From Gemmiger sp. An87 (GTDB lineage Bacteria > Bacillota > Clostridia > Oscillospirales > Ruminococcaceae), in NCBI RefSeq assembly GCF_002159185.1, contig NZ_NFHD01000017.1, positions 1 through 64,000 of the forward strand: a stretch of 64,000 nucleotides of DNA, in the 5' to 3' direction. Both the position numbers and the translations under genes were made by a program. The notes beneath the pieces were generated by a model. It did not search any database. It was not told the origin of the DNA and was given only the letters and a program-made list of their open reading frames with translations. Below, one piece after another: positions 7,660 through 15,708 of the stretch (the stretch's first letter is position 1; every line of letters starts with the position of its first letter).

Positions 7660-8574
7660 ATGGCTTTTACTGCACAAGACGTTAAGAACCTGCGTGAGCA
7701 GACCGGCTGCGGCATGATGGATTGCAAGAAGGCTCTGACCGAGTCCAATGGCGATTTCGACAAGGCTGTTGAGTACCTGCGTGAGAAGGGCCTGGCTGCC
7801 GCTCAGAAGAAGGCTGGCCGCATCGCCGCCGAGGGCATGGTTTACGCCACTGTCTGCGGCAAGGTGGGCGTTGTGGTTGAGGTGAATGCCGAGACCGACT
7901 TCGTGGCCAAGAACGATATGTTCCAGACCTTCGTAAAGGACGTTGCCAATGTTGTTGCTGAGCAGAACCCCGCTGACGTGGACGCTCTGCTGGCCTGCAA
8001 GATGGGCGAGGACACCGTTGAGGCTGCTCTGAAGGAGAAGATCCTGGTCATCGGCGAGAACATCAAGATCCGCCGTTTCGAGCGCTTCGAGGGCATCTGC
8101 TCCGCTTACATCCATGCCGGCGGCACCCATGCCGTTCTGGTTGGCTTCGAGACCAGCGAGGAGATCGCTGCGAAGCCCGAGTTCGAGGCTTACGGCAAGG
8201 ACATCGCCATGCAGATCGCCGCTGCCAACCCCGGTTACCTGTGCGAGGCCGATGTGCCCGCTGAGGTGATCGAGAAGGAGAAGGAGATCCTGCTGGCTCA
8301 GATTGCCAACGATCCCAAGAACGCCAACAAGCCCGACGCCATCAAGGAGAAGATGGTTCTGGGCCGCATCGGCAAGTTCTACAAGGAGAACTGCCTGGTG
8401 GATCAGGAGTTCGTTAAGGACAACGAGCTGACCGTTGCCAAGTACACCGATAAGGTGGCCAAGGAGCTGGGCGGCGAGATCAAGATCACCAAGTTCGCCC
8501 GTTACGAGAAGGGCGAGGGCCTGGAGAAGAAGGCTGATGACTTCGCTGCCGAGGTTGCCAGCATGATGAAGTAA
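7660..8574 (+). CDS. tsf: Translation elongation factor Ts
   Basis: Guanine-nucleotide exchange factor for EF-Tu, 304 residues. The N-terminal UBA-like module starts FTAQDVKNLREQTGCGMMDCKKAL, and the core carries the TDFVAKN motif (about residues 80-86) that contacts EF-Tu. Dimerisation repeats fill the remainder, ending in KITKFARYEKGEG. ATG 7660 follows GAAAGGGGATAATCAAA. Length matches the family. It is cotranscribed with rpsB; the first strong terminator downstream is at 8800-8832, so the transcript may have a 3' untranslated region of over 220 nt. Confidence 0.98.
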   Translation: MAFTAQDVKNLREQTGCGMMDCKKALTESNGDFDKAVEYLREKGLAAAQKKAGRIAAEGMVYATVCGKVGVVVEVNAETDFVAKNDMFQTFVKDVANVVAEQNPADVDALLACKMGEDTVEAALKEKILVIGENIKIRRFERFEGICSAYIHAGGTHAVLVGFETSEEIAAKPEFEAYGKDIAMQIAAANPGYLCEADVPAEVIEKEKEILLAQIANDPKNANKPDAIKEKMVLGRIGKFYKENCLVDQEFVKDNELTVAKYTDKVAKELGGEIKITKFARYEKGEGLEKKADDFAAEVASMMK

Positions 8575-8799
8575 GTCGATTTCGGCTTACTCGTGCCTTT
8601 CGGGGCGCAGATCATTCGCTTTCATCCTGCCGGTGCGGTGCTGGTCCTGTTTTTGTGGGCGAAAGCCTTTGGGAGAACAGGCGGGGCTGTGTACGGCCCG
8701 GTGATCCGATTGTGAATAGAAGGCTTCGGCCCGGCGTTCGCGGTGGTTTTAAGTCGCACACTGCGAAACAGCGCACAAGGGCTGACAAACAAGCCGTAG
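8575..8799 (+). other. Intergenic region after tsf with hairpins, no gene recognised
   Basis: No convincing coding frame. Several local hairpins can be drawn: 8571-8590 (8 bp with one wobble), CCTGTT/AACAGG around GGC-GAAA-GCC near 8644-8680, and GGC-TTCG-GCC near 8722-8732. The order ends in a strong terminator, so this is either a long tsf 3' UTR or a small structured RNA. I compared it by memory with SRP, 6S, tmRNA and RNase P RNA and did not find their core motifs. Confidence 0.3.
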
Positions 8800-8832
8800 A
8801 GGGCGGTGCTCATTTGAGCACCGCCCTTTTTC
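8800..8832 (+). terminator. Terminator downstream of rpsB-tsf
   Basis: A 13-bp perfect stem (8800-8812 with 8816-8828), 3-nt loop and a T-run. It is the first strong terminator after tsf. Confidence 0.85.
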
Positions 8833-9048
8833 TGTGCTTTTTCTTCTCTGAGTTTGTAATAAACAAGCAAGGTGATCAAGCAGCCAGAAGTGATGAAATG
8901 TGCTTTTTTACGCGGAATTCTGCGTGGGAAAAACTTGGGAACCGGCATTTCGATTCGGTTTTGATTGCTGCGTTTTGTCCTTTTAGAGCATACACATTGT
9001 TCCAATGTACTAATTTGCAATAATAAAGTGGTAATTCGACCAAATCGC
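8833..9048. other. AT-richer intergenic stretch without a recognised feature
   Basis: No reading frame with a ribosome binding site and no strong hairpin seen on either strand. Base composition is visibly more AT-rich than the neighbouring genes. Confidence 0.4.
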
Positions 9049-9077
9049 TTGCAAATGGCCAAAAGTCGTGCTACAAT
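9049..9077 (+). promoter_or_regulatory. Upstream promoter P1 before yerC
   Basis: TTGCAA (9049-9054), 17-bp spacer, TACAAT (9072-9077). The transcript would start near 9084, about 200 nt before the gene. It meets an imperfect GC-rich hairpin followed by eight T residues (about 9092-9149), so it may produce a short RNA of about 65 nt. Confidence 0.5.
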
Positions 9078-9212
9078 AATCCCTGCTCATGAGAGATAAG
9101 GGCCGTCCGCTGAAAAGAAGGCGGGGCAGGCTCTGTTTTTTTTGCCTGTGTGAGCTGCGGCAAAACGGGCAAAGCTTTGTGTAAATTACCGTAAAAATTC
9201 CATGGTGCGGGC

Positions 9213-9241
9213 TTGCTTTTTGGAATTTTATGTGATACACT
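9213..9241 (+). promoter_or_regulatory. Proximal promoter P2 of yerC
   Basis: TTGCTT (9213-9218), 17-bp spacer ending in an extended TGA, and TACACT (9236-9241). It leaves a leader of about 35 nt. Confidence 0.6.
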
Positions 9242-9281
9242 TTAGTCAAATAAAACAAGAAAGCAAATTGTGAGGTGCGTA

Positions 9282-9608
9282 ATGGCTGACAAGAATCATC
9301 TGAGAAACCCCGCGACCACCGCGTTGTTCGAGGCCATCCTTTCTTTGCAGAGCATGGAAGAGTGCTATACCTTCTTCGAGGATCTTTGCACCATGAAGGA
9401 GCTGGCCGACATGGCCCAGCGTCTGGAGGCTGCCAAGATGCTGCTGGACGGCAAGACTTACGAGCAGATCGTAAAGAGCGTGGAAATCAGCACGGCGACC
9501 ATCAGCCGCATCAACCGCTGCATCCAGTACGGCAACGGCGGCTACGAGCTGATCATCGACCGCGTGAAGCAGAATGCCCAGCCCGAAGGTGAGCAGGCTG
9601 CGGAATAA
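9282..9608 (+). CDS. YerC/YecD family TrpR-like transcriptional regulator
   Basis: All-helical DNA-binding protein of 108 residues of the Trp-repressor superfamily, YerC/YecD branch. The conserved segment LCTMKELADMAQRLEAAKML is followed by the helix-turn-helix GKTYEQIVKSVEISTATISRINRCIQYGNGGY. A short acidic tail ends the protein. ATG 9282 is preferred over the in-frame GTG at 9270, because the GAGGTG ribosome binding site (9272-9277) lies between them. The regulated genes in this family are not established; tryptophan binding should not be assumed. Two promoters precede it and a bidirectional terminator separates it from xpt. Confidence 0.88.
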   Translation: MADKNHLRNPATTALFEAILSLQSMEECYTFFEDLCTMKELADMAQRLEAAKMLLDGKTYEQIVKSVEISTATISRINRCIQYGNGGYELIIDRVKQNAQPEGEQAAE

Positions 9609-9634
9609 GCGGACAAGGTTCCCCATAAGAATGA

Positions 9635-9677
9635 AAAAGAACACCCGGATGTATTTCATCCGGGTGTTCTTTTGGTT
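9635..9677. terminator. Bidirectional terminator between yerC and xpt
   Basis: A 17-bp perfect stem (9635-9651 with 9657-9673) carries A/T runs on both sides and serves the two convergent genes. Confidence 0.85.
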
Positions 9678-9727
9678 TGATTTGATGTGGCCCGATTCTC
9701 AGGGAACGGGTTGCCGCCGGTGAGCGC

Positions 9728-10312
9728 TTAGCCCTCCTGGGGACGGAAGATAATGTTGCCCTCATCGTCCACGCCTTCCACAATGGCTAAGCTGGTGAGC
9801 TTGTAGCCCGCAGCGCGCAGGGAGTCACCGCCGGGCTGGAAGCCCTTCTCAATGGTGATACCAATGCCGCACACGGTGGCGCCGGCCTGCTCACATACAT
9901 CCAGCAGGCCGTGCATGGCCTTGCCCACTGCCATGAAATCGTCCAGGATCAGCACCCGATCCTCGGGGCCCAGGAACTTCTTGGCCAGGGTGATATCGTA
10001 GTCTTTACCGTAAGTAAAGGAATGTACGGTGGAGGTAAAGACCTCGCCGTCCAGATTTTTGCTCTTTGCCTTCTTGGCAAATACCACCGGAACATCAAAG
10101 TAACGGGCGGTCATGCAGGCGATGGCAATACCGGAGGCCTCGATGGTGAGGATCTTGTTGATGCCGTCGTCCTTGTAAATCCGATAGAATTCCTTGCCGA
10201 TCTCGTCCAGCAGGTTCACATCCAGCTGATGGTTCAAAAAGGAATCCACTTTAATAATATTGCCCGGGCGGACCTGACCGTCCTTTACGATTCGCTCTTC
10301 CAGCAGTTTCAT
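9728..10312 (-). CDS. xpt: Xanthine phosphoribosyltransferase
   Basis: Purine-salvage enzyme that makes XMP from xanthine and PRPP in the cytoplasm. The protein has 194 residues, identical in length to the Bacillus enzyme. Landmarks are the start MKLLEERIVKDGQVRPGNIIKVDSFLNHQ, the TIEASGIAIACMTA loop, and the PRPP-binding motif RVLILDDFMAVGKAM (about residues 120-134). ATG 10312 is selected because the family begins here; the frame stays open far upstream without meaning. Unlike Bacillus xpt, the leader of about 70 nt shows no guanine-riboswitch core. XMP can feed guaA, also in this window. Confidence 0.95.
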   Translation of the reverse strand: MKLLEERIVKDGQVRPGNIIKVDSFLNHQLDVNLLDEIGKEFYRIYKDDGINKILTIEASGIAIACMTARYFDVPVVFAKKAKSKNLDGEVFTSTVHSFTYGKDYDITLAKKFLGPEDRVLILDDFMAVGKAMHGLLDVCEQAGATVCGIGITIEKGFQPGGDSLRAAGYKLTSLAIVEGVDDEGNIIFRPQEG

Positions 10313-10387
10313 ACTTTTATAACGCTCCCTACACAAAAGTATCCCCACCGCGGGCAAAATGCACACACGGAAAAAGGTAATACACCT

Positions 10388-10415
10388 ATTATACAGAAAA
10401 GCGAAGGGTTTGCAA
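10388..10415 (-). promoter_or_regulatory. xpt promoter
   Basis: Minus-strand TTGCAA (10410-10415), 16-bp spacer and a perfect TATAAT (10388-10393). Confidence 0.65.
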
Positions 10416-10587
10416 TGCTTAAAACGCTCTTTTTTGCTGAAAAAACAGCTTTTTCCTGGAAGAATAATAAGGAAAGCATTACAAATTGCCAAATGAACAG
10501 TTTGATTTGTCCAAAAAACCAAAGAAGACTGTGCATTATCACTACGTTTACGCTTTACAACGATAAAAAGTATGTGAAAATAGCGAA

Positions 10588-10616
10588 TTGCAATTTTACA
10601 CTGATGTCCGTATAAT
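10588..10616 (+). promoter_or_regulatory. livJ promoter
   Basis: TTGCAA (10588-10593), 17-bp spacer, TATAAT (10611-10616). The leader is about 68 nt. Confidence 0.75.
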
Positions 10617-10690
10617 TTAGAAAAGCAAAAAATTCCCCCCCACAGAAAACAGATAAGGGGTGTGCGGGGGAAGATCGGAGGAGAACCCAC

Positions 10691-11878
10691 ATGAAAAAAG
10701 CAATGAGTTTGGTCCTTGCGGCCGCAATGGCATTCAGCTTCGCTGCTTGTGGCGGTGCATCCGGCACCAGCGGCGCGACATCCACCGCTTCCGGTGCAGC
10801 ATCCACCACCGGCACCGCCTCCGGCGCAGCCATTAAGATCGGCGGCATCGGCCCCCTGACCGGCGGCGCCGCAATCTACGGCAACGCTGTTAAGAACGGC
10901 GCCGAGCTGGCTGTGGAAGAGATCAACGCCCAGGGCGGCCTGCAGTTCGAGCTGAACTTCCAGGACGACGAGAATGACCCTGAGAAGTCTCTGAACGCTT
11001 ACAATAACCTGAAGGACTGGGGTATGCAGGCTCTGCTGGGCACCGTTACTACTCAGCCCTGCCTGACCGTAGCACCTGAGACCGCTGCGGACAACATGTT
11101 CCTGCTGACTCCCTCTGCTTCTGCAGTGGATGTCATCAAGGAAGACAATGCCTTCCAGGTTTGCTTCACTGACCCCAACCAGGGCGTCGCTTCCGCGGAC
11201 TACATCGCTGATAACGGCCTGGCCACCAAGATCGCCATCATCTACGACAGCTCCGACGCTTATTCTTCCGGCATCCACGACAAATTCAAGGAAGAGGCTG
11301 CCACCAAGGGCCTGGAGATCGTAGCCGACGAGGCTTTCACTGCCGACAACAAGACCGATTTCTCCGTACAGGTTCAGAAGGCCAAGAGCTCCGGCGCTGA
11401 GCTGGTGTTCCTGCCCATCTACTACAGCGAAGCCAACCTGATCATCCAGGAGATGAACAAGCAGGGCTGCACCGCTTCTGTATTCGGTTGTGACGGTCTG
11501 GACGGCCTGCTGACCATCGAAGGCGCCGACACCTCCCTGTTTGAGGGCGTAATGCTGCTGACTCCCTTCGCTGCCGACGCGCAGGACGAGAAGACCCAGA
11601 ACTTCGTTTCCAAGTATGAAGAGAAGTACGGAGAGACTCCCAACCAGTTCGCTGCCGACGCTTACGACGGTGTTTACACCATCCTGGCTGCCTGCGAGCA
11701 GGGCGGTGTGACCGCTGATATGGACGCTTCTGCTGTTTGCGATGCGCTGAAAGCTGCCATGACTCAGATCACCGTAGACGGTCTGACCGGCGAAGGCATG
11801 AAGTGGGAAGCCACCGGCGAAGTAAACAAGGCTCCTCGTGCCGTTAAGATCCAGAACGGTGCCTACACCGCAATGTAA
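10691..11878 (+). CDS. livJ: Branched-chain amino-acid ABC transporter, substrate-binding lipoprotein
   Basis: Extracellular receptor of the Liv importer, 395 residues, type I periplasmic-binding fold. The lipoprotein signal (MKKAMSLVLAAAMAFSFAAC) ends in the lipobox FAAC, so Cys20 should be lipidated. A Gly/Ser/Thr/Ala-rich linker (about 21-50) follows. The mature domain starts IKIGGIGPLTGGAAIYGN, typical of LivJ/LivK, and includes AIIYDSSDAYSSG and FAADAYDGVY. It has its own promoter and terminator ahead of livH, which allows the binding protein to be made in excess. The ligand (Leu/Ile/Val or another amino acid) is inferred from the linked livHMGF. Confidence 0.92.
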   Translation: MKKAMSLVLAAAMAFSFAACGGASGTSGATSTASGAASTTGTASGAAIKIGGIGPLTGGAAIYGNAVKNGAELAVEEINAQGGLQFELNFQDDENDPEKSLNAYNNLKDWGMQALLGTVTTQPCLTVAPETAADNMFLLTPSASAVDVIKEDNAFQVCFTDPNQGVASADYIADNGLATKIAIIYDSSDAYSSGIHDKFKEEAATKGLEIVADEAFTADNKTDFSVQVQKAKSSGAELVFLPIYYSEANLIIQEMNKQGCTASVFGCDGLDGLLTIEGADTSLFEGVMLLTPFAADAQDEKTQNFVSKYEEKYGETPNQFAADAYDGVYTILAACEQGGVTADMDASAVCDALKAAMTQITVDGLTGEGMKWEATGEVNKAPRAVKIQNGAYTAM

Positions 11879-11910
11879 TTGAAACAGTCCGGCCTGGTCC
11901 GGTGCTGAAA

Positions 11911-11944
11911 GGGCTGCTCGCCGGGGGCGCAGCAGCCCTTTTTT
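11911..11944 (+). terminator. Terminator after livJ
   Basis: Stem of about 11 bp (GGGCTGCT arms) followed by TTTTTT. It separates the livJ transcript from livHMGF. Confidence 0.75.
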
Positions 11945-11987
11945 ATTCAAAAACCGGCATAATCCGGCAGAAAATGCTGCGGGATTC

Positions 11988-12016
11988 TTGTGTGCACTTT
12001 ACAGCAGTGCTATAAT
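11988..12016 (+). promoter_or_regulatory. livHMGF promoter
   Basis: TTGTGT (11988-11993), 17-bp spacer, TATAAT (12011-12016). The leader is about 73 nt. Confidence 0.65.
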
Positions 12017-12095
12017 AATCCATATATTCTGTGCGGTGGCGGCAGACAGGTGTAGGCATCACCGGTCCGCCGCCGCGAAAAAAGGGGAATCGAGT

Positions 12096-12977
12096 ATGGA
12101 ATTTCTGTCCTACTTAATCAACGGCATCAGCCTGGGCAGTGTGTATGCCATTATCGCCTTGGGCTACACCATGGTGTACGGCATTGCCAAGATGCTGAAC
12201 TTTGCCCATGGCGACGTAATCATGGTGGGCAGCTACATTGTGTTCATTGCGGTGAACCAGATGGGCATGCCTCCGCTGCTGGCCATTGTTATTTCCATGG
12301 CTTTGTGCACGCTGCTGGGTATCGTAATCGAGCGGTTTGCCTATAAGCCGCTGCGCAGTGCCTCTTCTCTGGCAGTTCTGATCACCGCCATCGGCGTGAG
12401 CTACCTGCTGCAGAACCTGGCGCTGCTCATCTGGGGCGCGGACCCCAAGTCCTTCACCTCCGTGGTGGGTCTGGCTCCGGTGCAGCTGGCCGGTGGCCGT
12501 CTGGTCATCTCCGGCGAAACCATTGTGACCATTGTGGTGAGCGCTATCATCATGGCTGGTCTGATCTTCTTCGTGAACAACACCAAAATGGGCCGGGCTA
12601 TGCTGGCCGTGAGCGAGGATAAGGGCGCTGCTCAGCTGATGGGCATCAATGTGAACTCTACCATCGCCATGACCTTCGCCATCGGTTCTGCCCTGGCTGC
12701 AGTGGCCGGCGTGCTGCTGTGCTCCGCCTATCCCACTCTGCAGCCCACCACCGGTGCCATGCCTGGCATCAAGGCCTTCACTGCTGCGGTGTTCGGCGGT
12801 ATCGGCTCCATTCCCGGCGCCTTTGTGGGCGGCATCCTGCTGGGCGTGATCGAAATCATGAGCAAAGCTTACATTTCCACCCAGCTGGCGGACGCCATCG
12901 TGTTCGCGGTGCTGATCATTGTGCTGCTGGTGCGTCCCACCGGCCTGCTGGGCAAGAAAATCAGTGAAAAGGTGTGA
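12096..12977 (+). CDS. livH: Branched-chain amino-acid ABC transporter permease LivH
   Basis: Integral membrane permease of 293 residues with about eight hydrophobic helices. The opening FLSYLINGISLGSVYAIIALGYTMVYGIAKMLNFAHGD is the LivH signature. AVSEDKGAAQLMGINV is the cytoplasmic coupling loop that contacts the ATPase, and GGIGSIPGAFVGGILLG lies near the C-terminus. ATG 12096 follows AAAAGGGGAAT. It forms the pore together with LivM, which starts 10 nt after its stop. Confidence 0.94.
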   Translation: MEFLSYLINGISLGSVYAIIALGYTMVYGIAKMLNFAHGDVIMVGSYIVFIAVNQMGMPPLLAIVISMALCTLLGIVIERFAYKPLRSASSLAVLITAIGVSYLLQNLALLIWGADPKSFTSVVGLAPVQLAGGRLVISGETIVTIVVSAIIMAGLIFFVNNTKMGRAMLAVSEDKGAAQLMGINVNSTIAMTFAIGSALAAVAGVLLCSAYPTLQPTTGAMPGIKAFTAAVFGGIGSIPGAFVGGILLGVIEIMSKAYISTQLADAIVFAVLIIVLLVRPTGLLGKKISEKV

Positions 12978-12987
12978 GGTGGCGGTT

Positions 12988-14082
12988 ATGAATATGCTGA
13001 AAACCATGAAAAAGTCCACCCGCAGCAACCTGATCACCTATGGCATTGTAGTGCTGTTTTATCTGGTGATGCAGCTGCTGGCCAGCGGCGGTCTGCTGAG
13101 CAACTCCATGCAGGGCATGCTGGTGCCCATCTGCACCTATGTGGTCCTGGCAGTATCCCTGAACCTGACCGTCGGCATCCTGGGCGAGCTGAGCCTGGGC
13201 CATGCTGGCTTCATGAGCGTCGGTGCTTTCTCCGGCGCGGTGTACTGGATGATCGCGGGGCAGAACCTGCCCTCCGCGCTGGGTCTGGCGGTGGCCATGC
13301 TCATCGGCGGCGTGATGGCCGGTGTATTCGGCTTCCTGATCGGCATCCCTGTGCTGCGGCTGCGGGGTGACTATCTGGCCATCGTAACCCTGGCCTTCGG
13401 CGAGATCATCAAGAATATTCTGAATGCCATCTACCTGGGTTGGGACAGCAACGGCTTCCATTTCTCCATGAAGGATGCCACCTCTCTGAACATGGGCGAG
13501 GACGGCGAGGTCATCATCAATGGCGCCATCGGCATCAGCGGCATGACCAAGGCCTCCAGCTTCACCGCGGGCATCATCCTGGTGCTCATCACCCTGTTTG
13601 TGGTGCTGAACCTGATCAATTCCCGCGCTGGCCGTGCGATCATGTCTATCCGTGACAACCGCATCGCTGCCGAGGCAACCGGCATCAACGTGACCAAGTA
13701 CAAGCTGATGGCTTTCATCACCTCCGCCTTCCTGGCAGGTATGGCGGGCGTGCTGTATGCGCTGAATATGTCCGCTCTGGCGGCCAAGAAGTTTGACTAC
13801 AACACCTCCATCCTGGTGCTGGTATTCGTGGTTCTGGGCGGCATTGGTAACATCCGCGGCTCTGTGATTGCGGCTGCGGTTCTGTATGTGCTGCCTGAGC
13901 TGCTGCGCGGCCTGAACGACTACCGCATGCTGATCTATGCGGTGATTCTGATCGTTATGATGATCTTCAACCAGAGCCCCCAGGTGGTGGCCTGGCGCCA
14001 TCAGGTGTGGGAAAAGCTTTCCACCATCGGTCTGTTCCAGAAGCTGGCACAGTCGAAAAAACAAAACAAGGGGGAGGCATAA
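12988..14082 (+). CDS. livM: Branched-chain amino-acid ABC transporter permease LivM
   Basis: Second permease of the importer, 364 residues. Family marks include LAVSLNLTVGILGELSLGHAGFMSVGAF, IPVLRLRGDYLAIVTLAFGEI, the coupling loop MSIRDNRIAAEATGINV, and GGIGNIRGSV near the end. About nine to ten hydrophobic segments. ATG 12988 follows GAGGTGGCGG. It is slightly longer than the shortest Gram-positive LivM because of a basic, Gln/Lys-rich C-terminal tail. Only 3 nt separate it from livG. Confidence 0.94.
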   Translation: MNMLKTMKKSTRSNLITYGIVVLFYLVMQLLASGGLLSNSMQGMLVPICTYVVLAVSLNLTVGILGELSLGHAGFMSVGAFSGAVYWMIAGQNLPSALGLAVAMLIGGVMAGVFGFLIGIPVLRLRGDYLAIVTLAFGEIIKNILNAIYLGWDSNGFHFSMKDATSLNMGEDGEVIINGAIGISGMTKASSFTAGIILVLITLFVVLNLINSRAGRAIMSIRDNRIAAEATGINVTKYKLMAFITSAFLAGMAGVLYALNMSALAAKKFDYNTSILVLVFVVLGGIGNIRGSVIAAAVLYVLPELLRGLNDYRMLIYAVILIVMMIFNQSPQVVAWRHQVWEKLSTIGLFQKLAQSKKQNKGEA

Positions 14083-14085
14083 TCC

Positions 14086-14847
14086 ATGGCTCTGCTTGAA
14101 GTAATGAACGTGGGCATCGCTTTTGGCGGTCTGCAGGCGGTGGCCCAGCTGGATATGAAGATCGAAAAGGGTCATCTGTATGGACTGATCGGCCCCAACG
14201 GTGCGGGCAAAACCACGGTGTTTAATATGCTCACCGGCGTGTACCGCCCCACCGAGGGTGATATCATCCTGGATGGCAAGAACATCACCGGCAAGGCTCC
14301 GGCCAAGATCAACCAGGCCGGCATTGCCCGTACCTTCCAGAACATCCGCCTGTTCAGCCAGATGACCGTGCTGGACAACGTGAAGATCGGCCTGCACAAT
14401 CAGGTGAAGTATCCCATGTGGACCGGTGTGTTCCGCCTGCCTGGCTTCAAGGAGAAGGAGCAGGAGATGGACTACCGTGCCATGAAGCTGCTCAAAATCT
14501 TTGATCTGGATAAGGAAGCCAATCTGCCTGCTTCCAGCCTGCCTTACGGCAAGCAGCGCAAGCTGGAAATCGCCCGTGCGCTGGCTACCAATCCCAAGCT
14601 GCTGCTGCTGGACGAACCTGCCGCTGGCATGAATCCCAGCGAGAGCGAGGAGCTGATGAACACCATCAAGTTCGTGCAGAAGGAGTTCGATGTGGCTATC
14701 CTGCTCATTGAGCACGACATGAACTTTGTGATGGGCATCTGCGAATACATCTATGTGCTGGATTACGGCCGGGTCATTGCCCAGGGCAACGGCGAATCCA
14801 TCCGCAATAACCCCAAGGTCATTGCGGCATATCTGGGAGGTGACTGA
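14086..14847 (+). CDS. livG: Branched-chain amino-acid ABC transporter ATPase LivG
   Basis: Cytoplasmic ABC ATPase of 253 residues. Walker A is GPNGAGKTT (about residues 36-44). The LivG-specific segment GIARTFQNIRLFSQMTVLDNV contains the Q-loop. The signature is SLPYGKQRKLEIARAL, a Liv-type variant of LSGGQ. Walker B is LLLLDEPAAGMN, and the switch His is in LIEHDM. It pairs with LivF to power LivHM and lies tightly in the operon. Confidence 0.95.
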   Translation: MALLEVMNVGIAFGGLQAVAQLDMKIEKGHLYGLIGPNGAGKTTVFNMLTGVYRPTEGDIILDGKNITGKAPAKINQAGIARTFQNIRLFSQMTVLDNVKIGLHNQVKYPMWTGVFRLPGFKEKEQEMDYRAMKLLKIFDLDKEANLPASSLPYGKQRKLEIARALATNPKLLLLDEPAAGMNPSESEELMNTIKFVQKEFDVAILLIEHDMNFVMGICEYIYVLDYGRVIAQGNGESIRNNPKVIAAYLGGD

Positions 14848-14849
14848 CC

Positions 14850-15566
14850 ATGGGTGAGATGCTTCGCGTAAGCGATCTGAATGTGTTCTATGGCTCCATC
14901 CATGCCATCAAGGATATCTCGTTCCATGTGGACGAGGGCGAGATTGTGACCCTGATCGGTGCCAACGGCGCCGGTAAGACCACAACCATGCATGCCATTT
15001 CCGGTTTGCTGAAGCCCAAGAGCGGCACCATCGACTTCCTGGGCAACCGCATCAGCCAGATGGAAGCACACAAGATTATCCGTCTGGGCCTGGCTCAGGT
15101 TCCGGAAGGACGCCGGGTGTTCAGCCACCTGACCGTGCAGGAGAATCTGTCCATGGGTGCCTTCACCCGTAAGGACGGCACTTCCGCCATCGCGCAGGAT
15201 TTGGAAATGGTGTTCGACCGTCTGCCCCGTTTGAAGGAGCGGCGCAAGCAGCAGGCAGGCACCCTGTCCGGTGGTGAGCAGCAGATGCTGGCCATTGGCC
15301 GTGCACTGATGTGCAAGCCCAAGATGCTGCTGCTGGATGAGCCCTCCATGGGCCTGTCGCCCCTGCTGGTCAAGGAGATCTTCAAGATCATCGAGGACGT
15401 AAACAAGGACGGTGTGACCGTTCTGCTGGTGGAACAGAACGCCAAGATGGCCCTGGAGATTGCCGACCGCGCCTACGTGCTGGAAACCGGCACCGTGAAG
15501 ATGGAAGGCCCCGCCGATGAGCTGGCCAATAACATCGAAGTGCGCAAAGCTTACCTGGGCTGCTGA
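14850..15566 (+). CDS. livF: Branched-chain amino-acid ABC transporter ATPase LivF
   Basis: Second ATPase of the Liv importer, 238 residues. Walker A is GANGAGKTT, the Q-loop region is RLGLAQVPEGRRVFSHLTVQENL (typical LivF), the signature TLSGGEQQMLAIGRALM, Walker B LLLLDEPSMGLSP and the switch LVEQNAKMAL. ATG 14850 is 2 nt from the livG stop. It is the last gene of the operon, with a strong terminator 15 nt downstream. Confidence 0.95.
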   Translation: MGEMLRVSDLNVFYGSIHAIKDISFHVDEGEIVTLIGANGAGKTTTMHAISGLLKPKSGTIDFLGNRISQMEAHKIIRLGLAQVPEGRRVFSHLTVQENLSMGAFTRKDGTSAIAQDLEMVFDRLPRLKERRKQQAGTLSGGEQQMLAIGRALMCKPKMLLLDEPSMGLSPLLVKEIFKIIEDVNKDGVTVLLVEQNAKMALEIADRAYVLETGTVKMEGPADELANNIEVRKAYLGC

Positions 15567-15580
15567 GTAAGAATAACCGA

Positions 15581-15619
15581 AAATCCCTATGCTGAAGTTT
15601 TCAGCATAGGGATTTTTTT
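15581..15619 (+). terminator. Terminator of the liv operon
   Basis: A 15-bp perfect stem (15581-15595 with 15600-15614), 4-nt loop and seven T residues. It also marks the left border of the BlaI-controlled cluster. Confidence 0.9.
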
Positions 15620-15633
15620 GCGCAGAAAAAGAA

Positions 15634-15684
15634 TTGACAAGATTATAATACAGCTGTATTATAATCTTAATTAATACAATTGTC
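15634..15684 (+). promoter_or_regulatory. BlaI-type promoter-operator with 30-bp palindrome
   Basis: TTGACA (15634-15639) and TATTAT (15657-15662, 17-bp spacer) bracket a perfect 30-bp inverted repeat at 15639-15668. Its centre, TACAGCTGTA, fits the BlaI/MecI/CopY core TACA-N2-TGTA. A second, imperfect core TACAATTGTC lies at 15675-15684, centred 26 bp downstream. Binding of a BlaI dimer would cover the whole spacer and -10. The 5' leader is about 40 nt. Confidence 0.8.
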
Positions 15685-15708
15685 TTAAAAATGAAGGGGG
15701 ACATCATA

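Noticed and set aside
8634-8832. 6S RNA, SRP RNA, tmRNA or RNase P RNA after tsf
   Set aside because: The conserved cores that I can recall (SRP helix 8 GGAA loop, RNase P GAGGAAAGTC, tmRNA end with TTCGA) are not present, and no closing stem typical of 6S was found.
8622-9062. A 146-codon minus-strand frame in the tsf-yerC gap
   Set aside because: No ribosome binding site, no family resemblance, low-complexity basic composition, and it crosses a terminator and a promoter.
9728-11950. A 740-codon minus-strand frame that includes xpt
   Set aside because: Only the last 194 codons match the protein family. The remainder runs through a promoter region and antisense to livJ.
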